From Schlegelella_A sp038318385 (GTDB lineage: Bacteria; Pseudomonadota; Gammaproteobacteria; Burkholderiales; Burkholderiaceae_C), in assembly GCA_038318385.1 (NCBI GenBank), contig JBBQCD010000022.1:1-59711 (forward strand): a stretch of 59,711 bases of DNA, in the 5' to 3' direction. Below the pieces are notes generated by a model that was given only the letters and a program-made list of their open reading frames with translations, searched no databases and was not told the origin of the DNA. Shown piece by piece: positions 1-8,830 of this stretch. Both the position numbers and the translations under genes were made by a program. Each line of letters starts with the position of its first letter. Position 1 is the first letter of the stretch.

Positions 1-475
1 CGGCCGCTTCGTCGTCGGCGGCCCGCAGGGCGACTGCGGCCTCACTGGCCGCAAGATCATCGTCGACACCTATGGCGGCGCCTGCCCGCACGGCGGCGGC
101 GCGTTCTCGGGCAAGGATCCGTCGAAGGTCGACCGCTCGGCAGCCTACGCGGCGCGTTACGTCGCCAAGAACATCGTCGCCGCCGGCATCGCCCGGCAAT
201 GCCAGATCCAGGTCGCCTACGCGATCGGCGTCGCCAAGCCGATGAACGTCACGGTCTACACCGAAGGCACCGGCAAGATCTCCGACGAGAAGATCGCCGC
301 GCTGGTCACCGAGTTCTTCGACCTGCGCCCGAAGGGCATCATCCAGATGCTCGACCTGCTGCGCCCGATCTACGAGAAGACCGCCGCCTACGGCCACTTC
401 GGCCGCGAGGAGCCGGAGTTCACCTGGGAGCGGACCGACAACGCGAAGGAGCTGCGCGCGGCGGCGGGGCTGTAG
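1..475 (+). CDS. metK: S-adenosylmethionine synthetase, C-terminal part (cut by window edge)
   Basis: The enzyme makes S-adenosylmethionine from methionine and ATP in the cytoplasm. The frame is already open at base 2 and gives about 157 residues up to the TAG at 473-475. It begins inside the conserved GRFVVGGPQGDCGLTGRKI segment and contains the family signature GGGAFSGKDPSKVDRSAAY at about residues 30-48, which holds phosphate- and metal-binding residues. The usual C-terminal domain with LRPIYEKTAAYGHFGR follows. The enzyme is normally about 385-395 residues, so roughly the first 60% lies outside the window. It fits with ahcY and metF a few kilobases downstream in the same methyl cycle, though four unrelated genes separate them. 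Confidence 0.97.
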   Translation, partial: GRFVVGGPQGDCGLTGRKIIVDTYGGACPHGGGAFSGKDPSKVDRSAAYAARYVAKNIVAAGIARQCQIQVAYAIGVAKPMNVTVYTEGTGKISDEKIAALVTEFFDLRPKGIIQMLDLLRPIYEKTAAYGHFGREEPEFTWERTDNAKELRAAAGL

Positions 476-519
476 GCCACGCGTCCGCGACAGCGGACCA
501 ATTGCCTTGCGGCGCAGTC

Positions 520-540
520 TGACTTCGCCCGGCGAAGTCA
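520..540. repeat. perfect 10-bp palindrome downstream of metK
   Basis: TGACTTCGCC at 520-529 and GGCGAAGTCA at 531-540 are exact reverse complements around a single base, 45 bases after the metK stop. As RNA it would fold into a strong hairpin. No T-run follows, so it is either a Rho-aided or imperfect terminator or a protein-binding palindrome. Confidence 0.5.
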
Positions 541-550
541 AGCGGCAATC

Positions 551-580
551 GGCCGCAGGCCGCAGGCCGCAGGCCGCAGG
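551..580. repeat. 7-bp tandem repeat (GGCCGCA)x4
   Basis: Four exact head-to-tail copies of GGCCGCA plus two further bases lie between metK and the RraA-like gene. Such a tract can change copy number by slippage. No coding frame uses it, and no function is apparent. Confidence 0.8.
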
Positions 581-647
581 CACAAGGCGTAGGCGCTGCG
601 CGGGGCGGCGGGGGATGTTGGCCCGCGTCAGAGTGCTCCGCTGGACG

Positions 648-722
648 CCCTGGCACAAGCCGGGCCCGACCTGCGTTCCGGGAATTCTTAGTCACTCCGG
701 CCGGGCCCGGCTTGCGCCAGGG
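648..722. repeat. 75-bp near-perfect inverted repeat (21-bp arms)
   Basis: The left arm 648-668 (CCCTGGCACAAGCCGGGCCC and one more base) and right arm 702-722 are reverse complements with one mismatch in 21 positions. The spacer 669-701 is AT-richer and contains GGAATTCTTAGTCACTCC. There is no open frame or T-tail. The shape suits a dispersed palindromic element (REP/MITE-like) or a strong 3' hairpin shared by metK and the converging RraA-like gene, whose stop is at 764. Confidence 0.7.
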
Positions 723-763
723 CTGCACCGAGGTAGTCCGACGCTGCGGCGCTCGGCGGCGCT

Positions 764-1432
764 TCAGAACTTGCCGTGCTGCAGATAGGCCTGTTGCGGG
801 TCGACGCCGGCGAGGATCGCGGCGCGGACCTTGTCCTCGGTCTGCATCGCTGCGGTCGCCGCGTCGATGACCTCGGTGGCCAGCGCCGACGGGATGACGA
901 CGATGCCGTCGCAGTCGGCCAGCACGAAGTCACCGCTGCGCACCACCACCTGGGCGTACGTGATTGGCTCCCCGTAGGCGACCGGCACCCAGGCGCCGAC
1001 GATGTCGCGCGGCGTCGCCTTGTCGCAGAACACCGGAAAGCCGATGCGGCGGATGAAGGCGGTATCGCGGCAACCGCCGTCGACGATGTAGCCGCGCACG
1101 CCCCGGAACTGCAGCGTCTCGGCCGAGAGCTCGCCCATCAGTGCGCGCTCGCTGTCGTGACCCTGCACCATCGCCACATGGCCCTTCGGCACGCGTCCGA
1201 GCAGTTCGGTCCAGCGCAGCAGCGACTCGTGAGGCGTGACGCTCGCATCAGGCGCACCGCGCACCGTGTACACCGGACCCGCCGCGACCATGTCGCGATC
1301 GAGCGGCACGATCGACGGCGGCAGCACGCACTGGGTGTGGCCGCGCTCGCGCAGCATGTCGTAGACGACGCCCGTGTAGCAGCGCACGAGGCGCTCGGTC
1401 ATCGTCTGCAGGGATCGGTCCTCGGTCACCAC
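764..1432 (-). CDS. RraA-like / HMG-CHA aldolase family protein
   Basis: A 222-residue protein of the RraA/demethylmenaquinone methyltransferase-like fold. Members are either class II pyruvate aldolases (4-hydroxy-4-methyl-2-oxoglutarate type) or inhibitors of RNase E. The hallmark GELSAETLQFRGVRG followed by DGGCRD is present, with the Gly-Glu-Leu at residues 100-102 and the Arg-Asp pair at 122-123 that bind substrate and metal in the aldolases. The length exceeds the roughly 160 residues of RraA itself, so an aldolase role is more likely. The start is the GTG at 1432, preceded by AAGGAG (bases 1439-1444) at good spacing. It is divergent from the next gene, with a 68-base gap. The substrate is unknown. 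Confidence 0.85.
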   Translation of the reverse strand: MVTEDRSLQTMTERLVRCYTGVVYDMLRERGHTQCVLPPSIVPLDRDMVAAGPVYTVRGAPDASVTPHESLLRWTELLGRVPKGHVAMVQGHDSERALMGELSAETLQFRGVRGYIVDGGCRDTAFIRRIGFPVFCDKATPRDIVGAWVPVAYGEPITYAQVVVRSGDFVLADCDGIVVIPSALATEVIDAATAAMQTEDKVRAAILAGVDPQQAYLQHGKF

Positions 1433-1500
1433 GTCGCTCTCCTTCGGGCTGCGCCAGGGCGGCGCTGCCGCACTCTACTGCGCTGCGGCATCATTCCAGG

Positions 1501-2601
1501 ATGACGCCGACCCTCGACGCACTGCGCCGCTACGCGGTCGCGCGCTCGCTGTTCGCATCGACCACGCTCGGCCGCGCGATCGAGACGCTCGGCTTCGTGC
1601 AGGCCGATCCGATCCGTGCACCCGCCCGAGCCCAGGACCTGACGCTGCGCCACCGCGTCAAGGGCTATGTCGCGGGTGACCTGGAGCGGCGCTACCCGCG
1701 CCTGGACGTGCAGGAAGACTTCTTCGTCAACTACGGCTTCCTGCCGAGCACGCACTGGGCCACGATGCACCCGCGTTCGGCAACCCAGCCGTGGGACGCG
1801 GCGACGCGGCGGCGTGCGGCGGCCATCCTCGATTTCGTGCGCGACCGCGGCAGCGTCCATCCCCGCGCCGTCGATGCCCACTTCGCCCACGGCAGCGTCA
1901 CCAACTACTGGGGCGGTGCGTCGAACGCCACCACGCACCTGCTCGACGGCCTGCACTACCGCGGCCAGCTGCGCGTGGTTCGCCGTGAAAACGGCATACG
2001 CATCTATGCCGCCCAGGTGCACGCGCCGCGATCACGCGACGCCGCCACGCGTCGCCTTCAGCTCGACACGCTCGTGGACCTGATCGTGCAGCAGTACGCG
2101 CCGCTGCCGGCAACGAGCCTGTGGAATCTGGTGGCGCGGCTCCAGCACGCCGTGCCGCAGCACCGCGCCGAGCTGCGTCCGGCGCTGCTGCGCGCCCAGT
2201 CGAGGCTCGCCCACGCCCGCATCGACGGGATCGCCTGGTACTGGCCGGCCGGGGAAGCCCCGCTGGAGGTCGGCGCGCGCCTGCCGCAGCGCGTGCGGCT
2301 CCTGGCACCCTTCGACCCCGTGGTCTGGGACCGGCGCCGCTTCGAGCTCTTCTGGGGCTGGCCCTATCGCTTCGAGGCGTACGTGCCGGCACCGAAGCGC
2401 CGCTGGGGCTACTACGCGCTGCCGCTGCTCTGGCGCGATCGCGTCATCGGCTGGGGGAATGTCGCGGTCGACGCGCGCGGACGACTGCAGGCGCGCCTGG
2501 GACACGTCGAGCGCGGCCCCACGCGCGATCCGATCTATCGACGCGAACTCGACGCCGAACTCGAACGGATGAAGGCCTTCCTCGGCCTCTCCGGCGGTTG
2601 A
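1501..2601 (+). CDS. winged-helix DNA glycosylase of the YcaQ/AlkZ family
   Basis: A 366-residue protein of the HTH_42 family (former DUF1006), whose members E. coli YcaQ and Streptomyces AlkZ unhook DNA interstrand crosslinks and excise alkylated bases. The N-terminal helical part has LGFVQADPIRAPARAQD, in which Gln-Ala-Asp at about residues 34-36 matches the family's catalytic Q-x-Q/Q-x-D motif. The C-terminal half ends with the conserved RYEAYVP-like segment (here RFEAYVPAPKRRWGYYALP). The length is close to the family norm of about 360-410. It converges on the MFS gene with only six bases between the stops, and stands alone transcriptionally. A repair role is inferred from the family. Confidence 0.85.
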   Translation: MTPTLDALRRYAVARSLFASTTLGRAIETLGFVQADPIRAPARAQDLTLRHRVKGYVAGDLERRYPRLDVQEDFFVNYGFLPSTHWATMHPRSATQPWDAATRRRAAAILDFVRDRGSVHPRAVDAHFAHGSVTNYWGGASNATTHLLDGLHYRGQLRVVRRENGIRIYAAQVHAPRSRDAATRRLQLDTLVDLIVQQYAPLPATSLWNLVARLQHAVPQHRAELRPALLRAQSRLAHARIDGIAWYWPAGEAPLEVGARLPQRVRLLAPFDPVVWDRRRFELFWGWPYRFEAYVPAPKRRWGYYALPLLWRDRVIGWGNVAVDARGRLQARLGHVERGPTRDPIYRRELDAELERMKAFLGLSGG

Positions 2602-2607
2602 GTCGCC

Positions 2608-3900
2608 TCAGCGGGCACTGCCGAGCGGGCGCTGCAGCGCCGCGAGCAGCGCCCCCCCGGCGAGGACCAACGCCGAGACGACGAAGCCGCGCGCCAGTCC
2701 GCCGGGCCCGTCGGCGACGAGGCCGACCAGGCTGGGTCCAACGATCTGACCGGCGGCGAACACGATCGTGAACGCCCCGATACCGCCGGGCCAGGCAGCA
2801 GCCGGCAGGTTGTGGCGCACCAGGGCCGTCGTCGAGGCGACGATCGACAAAAAGACGCAGCCGAAGAGCAGCCCCGACGCGAAGACCGCGACCGGATGGG
2901 CGCTGAGCACCGGCAGCACTGTCGCGACCGCGAGCAGGCCGTTGAGGATCGCCAGGGACTCGCCGCCGCGGAAGCGCTGCAGCATGCCGGCCCAGAGCCA
3001 CGACGAAACGATCACGCCGGCGCCGAGGACGATGAAGAAGGCGACGCTGCCGGCCGCGCTGATCCGCTGCTCGCGCAGCAAACCGATGACGAAGGTCATG
3101 TAGCCGATGTAGCCGAGACCGAACATCAGGTAGCCGGCCAGGCCGAAGCCGAACGGCGCCCAGCCGAACGGAAGGTGCGGCGTGGCGGCGGCCCGCGTGA
3201 CCGCAAGGTGACGGGTGATGCGCCAGGTCAGCGCGGTCGCTGCCAGCGCCGCCAGGCCGAGTGCGATCCACGCGCCCTGCCACGCGTGCGAGGTGGCGCG
3301 CGCCACCATTGGCGGGACCATCAGCGCCGACGCGATGATGCCGACGCCGGTGCCGCCGTAGTAGATGCCGAGCACCAGCCCCGCGCCGATGCGGCCGCGG
3401 GGTCGCAGGCCGCTGGTGGCGGCGACGCCTTTCGCGACGGCGGCGCCCTCCGCTGCGGCCGTACCGTCCGCAGTGGCTGCGCTCTTCGTCGCAGCGCCGA
3501 CCTCCGCCGTGGCGGCGAGGCGCGCCGCCAGCAGGCCTCCTGCAACAAAGGCCGCCGCGCTCGCCGCGCCGGTGAACAGGCGCAGCACGAAGAGCGCCGC
3601 ATCGCTGGCGACGAGTCCGTGCGCGCCGAGCAGCATGCCGGAGCCGGCACTCCCGACCAGGAGGACGTCGCGGGCGTCGAAGCGGGCGAGCGCACGCGGC
3701 ATCAGCAGCGCACCGACGAGGTAGCCGGCGGCATTGACGGTGTTCATGGCGCCGGCTGTGAAGTAGCTCCAGCCGAGGTCGGCCCGCATCGGCGGCAGCA
3801 GCAGTGCGTAGGCAAAGCGTGCCAGGCCGAGCGAGACTGCAGCGGCAAGCGCCAGTCCCGCGGCGACGGCCAGCGTGGACGGTGCCGGTCGCACGCTCAT
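2608..3900 (-). CDS. YbfB/YjiJ-family MFS transporter
   Basis: A 430-residue inner-membrane transporter with about 12 hydrophobic segments. The start, AAAVSLGLARFAYALLLPPM at about residues 19-38, is the signature of the YbfB/YjiJ branch of the major facilitator superfamily. The substrate is unknown. Residues about 129-166, between segments 4 and 5, are an Ala/Gly/Thr-rich stretch (for example GAATKSAATADGTAAAEGAA) that I do not expect in the family and that looks like a local expansion. The gene converges with the YcaQ-type gene and its start lies about 110 bases from the end of the HAD gene upstream. Confidence 0.87.
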   Translation of the reverse strand: MSVRPAPSTLAVAAGLALAAAVSLGLARFAYALLLPPMRADLGWSYFTAGAMNTVNAAGYLVGALLMPRALARFDARDVLLVGSAGSGMLLGAHGLVASDAALFVLRLFTGAASAAAFVAGGLLAARLAATAEVGAATKSAATADGTAAAEGAAVAKGVAATSGLRPRGRIGAGLVLGIYYGGTGVGIIASALMVPPMVARATSHAWQGAWIALGLAALAATALTWRITRHLAVTRAAATPHLPFGWAPFGFGLAGYLMFGLGYIGYMTFVIGLLREQRISAAGSVAFFIVLGAGVIVSSWLWAGMLQRFRGGESLAILNGLLAVATVLPVLSAHPVAVFASGLLFGCVFLSIVASTTALVRHNLPAAAWPGGIGAFTIVFAAGQIVGPSLVGLVADGPGGLARGFVVSALVLAGGALLAALQRPLGSAR

Positions 3901-4010
3901 CGGCTCATGCGTCGCCGCTGATGTCGCGCCGCCGCATCACGCCCGAGCAGGTGCCGCGACGAAAGCATGCCCAGTGCGTGGCGAGGCGAACGAAGATCGC
4001 AGCCCGGGCA

Positions 4011-4817
4011 TCATCCGCGCGCCTCCACGAGCAGGCGCGCGACCTCGGCGAACCCGGCTCCGCGCTCGCCCGCGGCGATGTACGCAGGCCAGGTGGTCAA
4101 CTGCGCGGCGAACTGGCGCAGATTCGCCACGCCGACGCTGAGCGGGAAATGGCCGAACATCAGCTGGTCGTTGGTCGAGTCGCCGACATAGACCCACTGC
4201 GCTGTCTCCGCGTCGAGATCGCGCCCGTAGAGGCGGCGCACGATCCAGCGCGCACCGCTGAGCTTGTCGTGGTCGCCGAACCAGCCGTTGACGTGGATCG
4301 AGCTGACGGTGGCGGTCATGCCCTCCTCGCGCATGACCCGCTCGACCGCGGCGATCTGCGCGGCATCGAGGTGGGCGAACTCGGCGTGGTCGACGGCGAT
4401 GTCGGTGACGCGGCCGGCGCTGTCGGTGGCCAGACGGCTGCCGGGAACTTCCCTCAGCACGCGCCCGGCCGCCGCCGCGAGCCGAAGGGCGTTGCGCTGC
4501 CGCGTGGCCTCGTCCTGCGCGTATTCGACGCGCAGTTCGCCTTGGGCGGTCCGCGCAAGCGCGACCGCGCCATTCTCGGCAACGATGGCGTCGAGAGGCC
4601 ACTCCAGCGCGAACCCGCTGCTCCAGCCCATCGGCCGTCCGGTCACCGCCACCACGGAAATCCCGGCGTCGCGCAAGGTCTGCAGCGCGGCCAGCGCCTC
4701 GGGCTCGATCGCGCCTTCCCGCGTCAGGGTGTCGTCGATGTCAGTCAGGACGCCGCGCACCGCGCGTGCCGCAGCTCGCGGCAGTTGCTCGATCGGCAGC
4801 GGGCGGGGCGCACTCAT
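4011..4817 (-). CDS. HAD-IIB family phosphatase
   Basis: A 268-residue haloacid-dehalogenase-like hydrolase. Motif I is DIDDTLT with its two catalytic aspartates at about residues 26 and 28, motif II is AVTGRP, and motif IV is the late YVGDSTND. A type IIB cap lies between motifs II and IV, as in mannosyl-3-phosphoglycerate and sucrose/trehalose-phosphate phosphatases. The ATG at 4817 is preferred over one 12 codons upstream because the family starts shortly before motif I; neither has a strong ribosome site. The actual substrate, a sugar or nucleotide phosphate, cannot be told. It is divergent from the riboswitch-ahcY unit. Confidence 0.83.
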   Translation of the reverse strand: MSAPRPLPIEQLPRAAARAVRGVLTDIDDTLTREGAIEPEALAALQTLRDAGISVVAVTGRPMGWSSGFALEWPLDAIVAENGAVALARTAQGELRVEYAQDEATRQRNALRLAAAAGRVLREVPGSRLATDSAGRVTDIAVDHAEFAHLDAAQIAAVERVMREEGMTATVSSIHVNGWFGDHDKLSGARWIVRRLYGRDLDAETAQWVYVGDSTNDQLMFGHFPLSVGVANLRQFAAQLTTWPAYIAAGERGAGFAEVARLLVEARG

Positions 4818-4870
4818 GGGGCGGGAGTCTTGCACAAGCCCTGGCGCCGGCACGACCGCGCCCGCGTCGC

Positions 4871-4876
4871 TACAAT
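4871..4876 (+). promoter_or_regulatory. candidate -10 box of the ahcY transcript
   Basis: TACAAT matches five of six consensus -10 positions and would start transcription at about 4882-4884, immediately before the first paired base of the SAH riboswitch at 4886. No good -35 hexamer is seen at 17 bases. Confidence 0.6.
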
Positions 4877-4885
4877 CGGCAGCAG

Positions 4886-4950
4886 TTTCGAGGAGCGTTG
4901 CAAGGCCGTCCGGTCCCAGGCTCGAAACTCTTCATTGCAACCGCGCTCAC
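4886..4950 (+). ncRNA. SAH riboswitch upstream of ahcY
   Basis: This leader segment has the conserved core of S-adenosylhomocysteine riboswitches. P1 pairs TTTCGAG (4886-4892) with CTCGAAA (4921-4927). P2 is GGCC (4904-4907) with GGTC (4912-4915). A pseudoknot pairs GAGCG-TTGCAA (4893-4903) with TTGCAA (4935-4940) and CGCTC (4944-4948). The invariant GAGGAGCGTTGCAA and CCAGGCTCG strings are intact. Family members bind SAH, discriminate against SAM, and turn on SAH hydrolase genes when SAH rises. The position before ahcY fits that role. Confidence 0.93.
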
Positions 4951-4974
4951 CCGCACGAAAGCCCCGTGGGTGAG
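4946..4974 (+). promoter_or_regulatory. alternative hairpin, likely expression platform of the SAH riboswitch
   Basis: CTCACCC (4946-4952) can pair with GGGTGAG (4968-4974). The left arm shares 4946-4948 with the 3' strand of the ligand-dependent pseudoknot, so the two folds compete. No T-run follows, so classical intrinsic termination is not obvious. Further on, TCCAG (4975-4979) could pair with CTGGA (5016-5020) of the ahcY ribosome site, which would suit translational control. Confidence 0.55.
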
Positions 4975-5028
4975 TCCAGCTCCCCCGGCGTGCTTCGAGC
5001 GGGTCCTTCGTGACCCTGGAGCCCGACC

Positions 5029-6531
<1,503 letters not shown>

Positions 6532-6557
6532 GTCGCGGTCCAGGCAGCGAAGCGGAA

Positions 6558-7328
6558 ATGCGGGCCGACCAGCTGATCGTGGCGCGCGGCCTGGCGCCGA
6601 CGCGCTCGGCCGCGCAGCGCCTGATCGAGCACGGTGGCGTGCGCTGGCTGGCGCCGCGGGGCTGGGCCGCACCGCGCAAGGCCGGCGAGGACCTGCCGAC
6701 CGACTGCAGCCTCGAGGTCGTCGACGACGCCGAACTGCGCTTCGTCTCGCGCGGCGGGCTGAAGCTCGACGCCGCGCTGTCGCACGCGCGGATCGACGTC
6801 GCCGGCCGGACCTGCCTGGACATCGGCCAGAGCACCGGCGGCTTCACCGACGTGCTGCTGCAGCGTGGCGCGGCGCGGGTCGTCGGCCTCGACGTCGGCC
6901 ACGGCCAGCTGCACCAGCGCCTGGCGGCCGACCCGCGCGTCAGCGCGTTCGAGGGCATCAACGTTCGCGATGCGGCGGCGCCCGACTTCGAGCGCCAGGT
7001 GCCGCCGGCAGGGTTCGATCTCGTCGTCGCCGATCTGTCGTTCATTTCGCTCACGCATGCGCTACCGGCGATCGCGCGCCGCCTCGGCGCGCAGGGAACG
7101 GGGGTGCTGCTGGTCAAGCCTCAGTTCGAGCTCCAACCGGTGGACATCGGCCGCAACGGCCTCGTTCGCGATGCGGGCGCCTATCCGCGGGTCGAAGCGC
7201 GCATCCGCGCCGCTTGTGTGGCGCTCGCCCTCGCCGTCGACGACTACTTCCCGAGCGCGATCGAAGGCGGTGATGGCAACCGCGAGTTCTTCTCCGTCGT
7301 CCGCCACGCCGAGCCGGAGCAGCGATGA
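6558..7328 (+). CDS. tlyA: TlyA-family RNA 2'-O-methyltransferase
   Basis: A 256-residue protein with an N-terminal S4 RNA-binding domain (about residues 1-60, starting MRADQLIVARGLAPTRSAAQ) and a Rossmann-like FtsJ methyltransferase domain (CLDIGQSTGGFTDVLLQRGA, then VVADLSFISL). TlyA homologues methylate ribosomal RNA ribose; some are labelled haemolysins. The ATG at 6558 is chosen because it opens directly on the S4 domain; the frame remains open far upstream but there overlaps ahcY. It starts 26 bases after the ahcY stop and its TGA overlaps the metF ATG by four bases. As a SAM-dependent enzyme producing SAH, it fits the operon, though the link may only be positional. Confidence 0.9.
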   Translation: MRADQLIVARGLAPTRSAAQRLIEHGGVRWLAPRGWAAPRKAGEDLPTDCSLEVVDDAELRFVSRGGLKLDAALSHARIDVAGRTCLDIGQSTGGFTDVLLQRGAARVVGLDVGHGQLHQRLAADPRVSAFEGINVRDAAAPDFERQVPPAGFDLVVADLSFISLTHALPAIARRLGAQGTGVLLVKPQFELQPVDIGRNGLVRDAGAYPRVEARIRAACVALALAVDDYFPSAIEGGDGNREFFSVVRHAEPEQR

Positions 7329-8173
7329 CCCCCACCCGAAACGCCGCCACGCTGCCGATCAGCCTCGAGTTCTTTCCGCCGAAGACGCCCGACGGCGTCG
7401 CCAAGCTCGCCGCGGTGCGACGCGAGCTCTACACGCTGGCACCCCAGTTCTGCTCGGTGACCTATGGCGCCGGCGGCTCGACCCAGGAGGGCACGTTCCA
7501 GACCATCCAGGCGATCCTTGCCGAGGGTTGCGAAGGCGCGCCGCATTTCTCCTGCATCGGCGCAAGCCGCGAGTCGCTCCGCGCCGGGCTCGAGGCCTTT
7601 CGTGCCGCCGGCGTCCGTCGCGTGGTGGCGCTGCGCGGCGACCTGCCGAGCGGCTACGGCGGCTTCGGCGAGTTCCGCTACTCGAGCGACCTCGTCGCCT
7701 TCATCCGTGCCGAGACCGGCGACCACTTCCACATCGAGGTCGCCGCCTATCCAGAGATGCATCCGCAGGCGCGCTCGCCGCAGGCCGACCTGGAGGCCTA
7801 TCTCATGAAGGTGCGCGCCGGTGCGACCTCGGCCATCACGCAGATGCTCTTCAACAGCGACGCCTACTTCCGCTTCATCGACGAGGCCCGCGCCGCTGGC
7901 GCCGACGTGCCGGTGGTTCCGGGAATCATGCCGATCATCAACGCGAGCGGCATCATGCGCTTCGCCGACAACTGCGGCGCCGACATTCCCCGCTGGATCC
8001 GCCTGCGGCTGCAGAGCTATGGCGACGACAACGCCTCGATCCGCGCCTTCGGCCTGGACGTCATCAGCAAGCTGTGTGAGCGCCTGCGCGACGGCGGCGC
8101 GCCGGGGCTGCACTTCTACACCATGAACCAGAGCCAGGCGACGCTCGAGATCTGCCGGCGCCTCGCCGCCTGA
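7325..8173 (+). CDS. metF: 5,10-methylenetetrahydrofolate reductase
   Basis: A 282-residue flavoprotein that reduces methylenetetrahydrofolate to 5-methyltetrahydrofolate, the methyl donor for remaking methionine from homocysteine. Recognisable parts are SLEFFPPKTPDG near the N-terminus, SVTYGAGGSTQEGT at about residues 45-58 (with the Thr/Tyr FAD contacts), ALRGDLPSGYGG, and the end HFYTMNQS. The length is normal for bacterial MetF. The ATG at 7325 overlaps the tlyA stop in an ATGA, suggesting translational coupling and shared control by the SAH riboswitch. It converges with the cyclo-ligase pair. Confidence 0.97.
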   Translation: MTPTRNAATLPISLEFFPPKTPDGVAKLAAVRRELYTLAPQFCSVTYGAGGSTQEGTFQTIQAILAEGCEGAPHFSCIGASRESLRAGLEAFRAAGVRRVVALRGDLPSGYGGFGEFRYSSDLVAFIRAETGDHFHIEVAAYPEMHPQARSPQADLEAYLMKVRAGATSAITQMLFNSDAYFRFIDEARAAGADVPVVPGIMPIINASGIMRFADNCGADIPRWIRLRLQSYGDDNASIRAFGLDVISKLCERLRDGGAPGLHFYTMNQSQATLEICRRLAA

Positions 8174-8207
8174 AGCCCCTGCTCAGTCTCGGCGCCTGAA
8201 CCGCCGG

Positions 8208-8825
8208 TCAAATGGCGGGCCCCTGCCACATCACGCCGTCCTCGGTGAGGATGGCGTCGAGCTGCAGGTCACCGGGAGCCAGCCGCAGCATCGGCAGGAA
8301 ACCGTGCGTGTAGCTGACGCCGATCATCAGCGGCCTGGGGGTGAGCGTGCCGAGGGCGCGCGCGAAGAAGCCACCGCCGTAGCCCAGACGCACCCCGCCG
8401 GGCCCGAAACCGAGGCACGGCACCACCAGCAACGCCGGATGAAACTCGTCGGTGTCCTTGGGCTTCGGGATGTCGAAGGCGTCGGGTTCCATCGGGCAGC
8501 CGGGGTACCAGACATGGAAGCGCAGGGAACCACTGGCCCGGTCCGACACCGGCAGTCCGATGCGCCGCGGCGCGCCCTCGACATCGCCCTCGCTCCAGCG
8601 ATAGAGCGCCGGCAACGGGTCGAACTCGCCCTTGATCGGCCAGTAGGCGCCGATCGTGGTTTCCGGTCGTCCCGCCAGCCACGCCCGGAGCACGCTCTGC
8701 AATTGCACCGCCCGCTCGAGCCGGTCCGGCATGGCCAGGCGTGCCGCGACGAGCTTGCGGCGGATCGTCTGGCCTTCGGAGGCGCCAGGGCCCGTGAAGG
8801 ATGGATCGGTCGATGGAGCAGGCAT
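8208..8825 (-). CDS. 5-formyltetrahydrofolate cyclo-ligase family protein (copy 1, divergent)
   Basis: A 205-residue member of the 5-formyltetrahydrofolate cyclo-ligase family, which converts 5-formyl-THF to 5,10-methenyl-THF with ATP. It keeps IRRKLVAARLAM near the N-terminus, IGAYWPIKGEFDP at about residues 58-70, and GVRLGYGGGFFAR at about 144-156. Typical enzymes read GYGGGYYDR; here the conserved Asp is Ala and the tyrosines are Phe, so activity or substrate may differ. Its start lies six bases from the stop of the second family member, also on this strand, so the two are probably co-transcribed. metF, another folate gene, ends 34 bases away and converges. Confidence 0.82.
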   Translation of the reverse strand: MPAPSTDPSFTGPGASEGQTIRRKLVAARLAMPDRLERAVQLQSVLRAWLAGRPETTIGAYWPIKGEFDPLPALYRWSEGDVEGAPRRIGLPVSDRASGSLRFHVWYPGCPMEPDAFDIPKPKDTDEFHPALLVVPCLGFGPGGVRLGYGGGFFARALGTLTPRPLMIGVSYTHGFLPMLRLAPGDLQLDAILTEDGVMWQGPAI

Positions 8826-8830
8826 GGGTT

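Noticed and set aside
4968..4990. Intrinsic terminator after the SAH riboswitch
   Set aside because: The hairpin is followed by TCCAGCTCCCCC, not a T-run, so classical termination is not supported; kept only as a competing fold.
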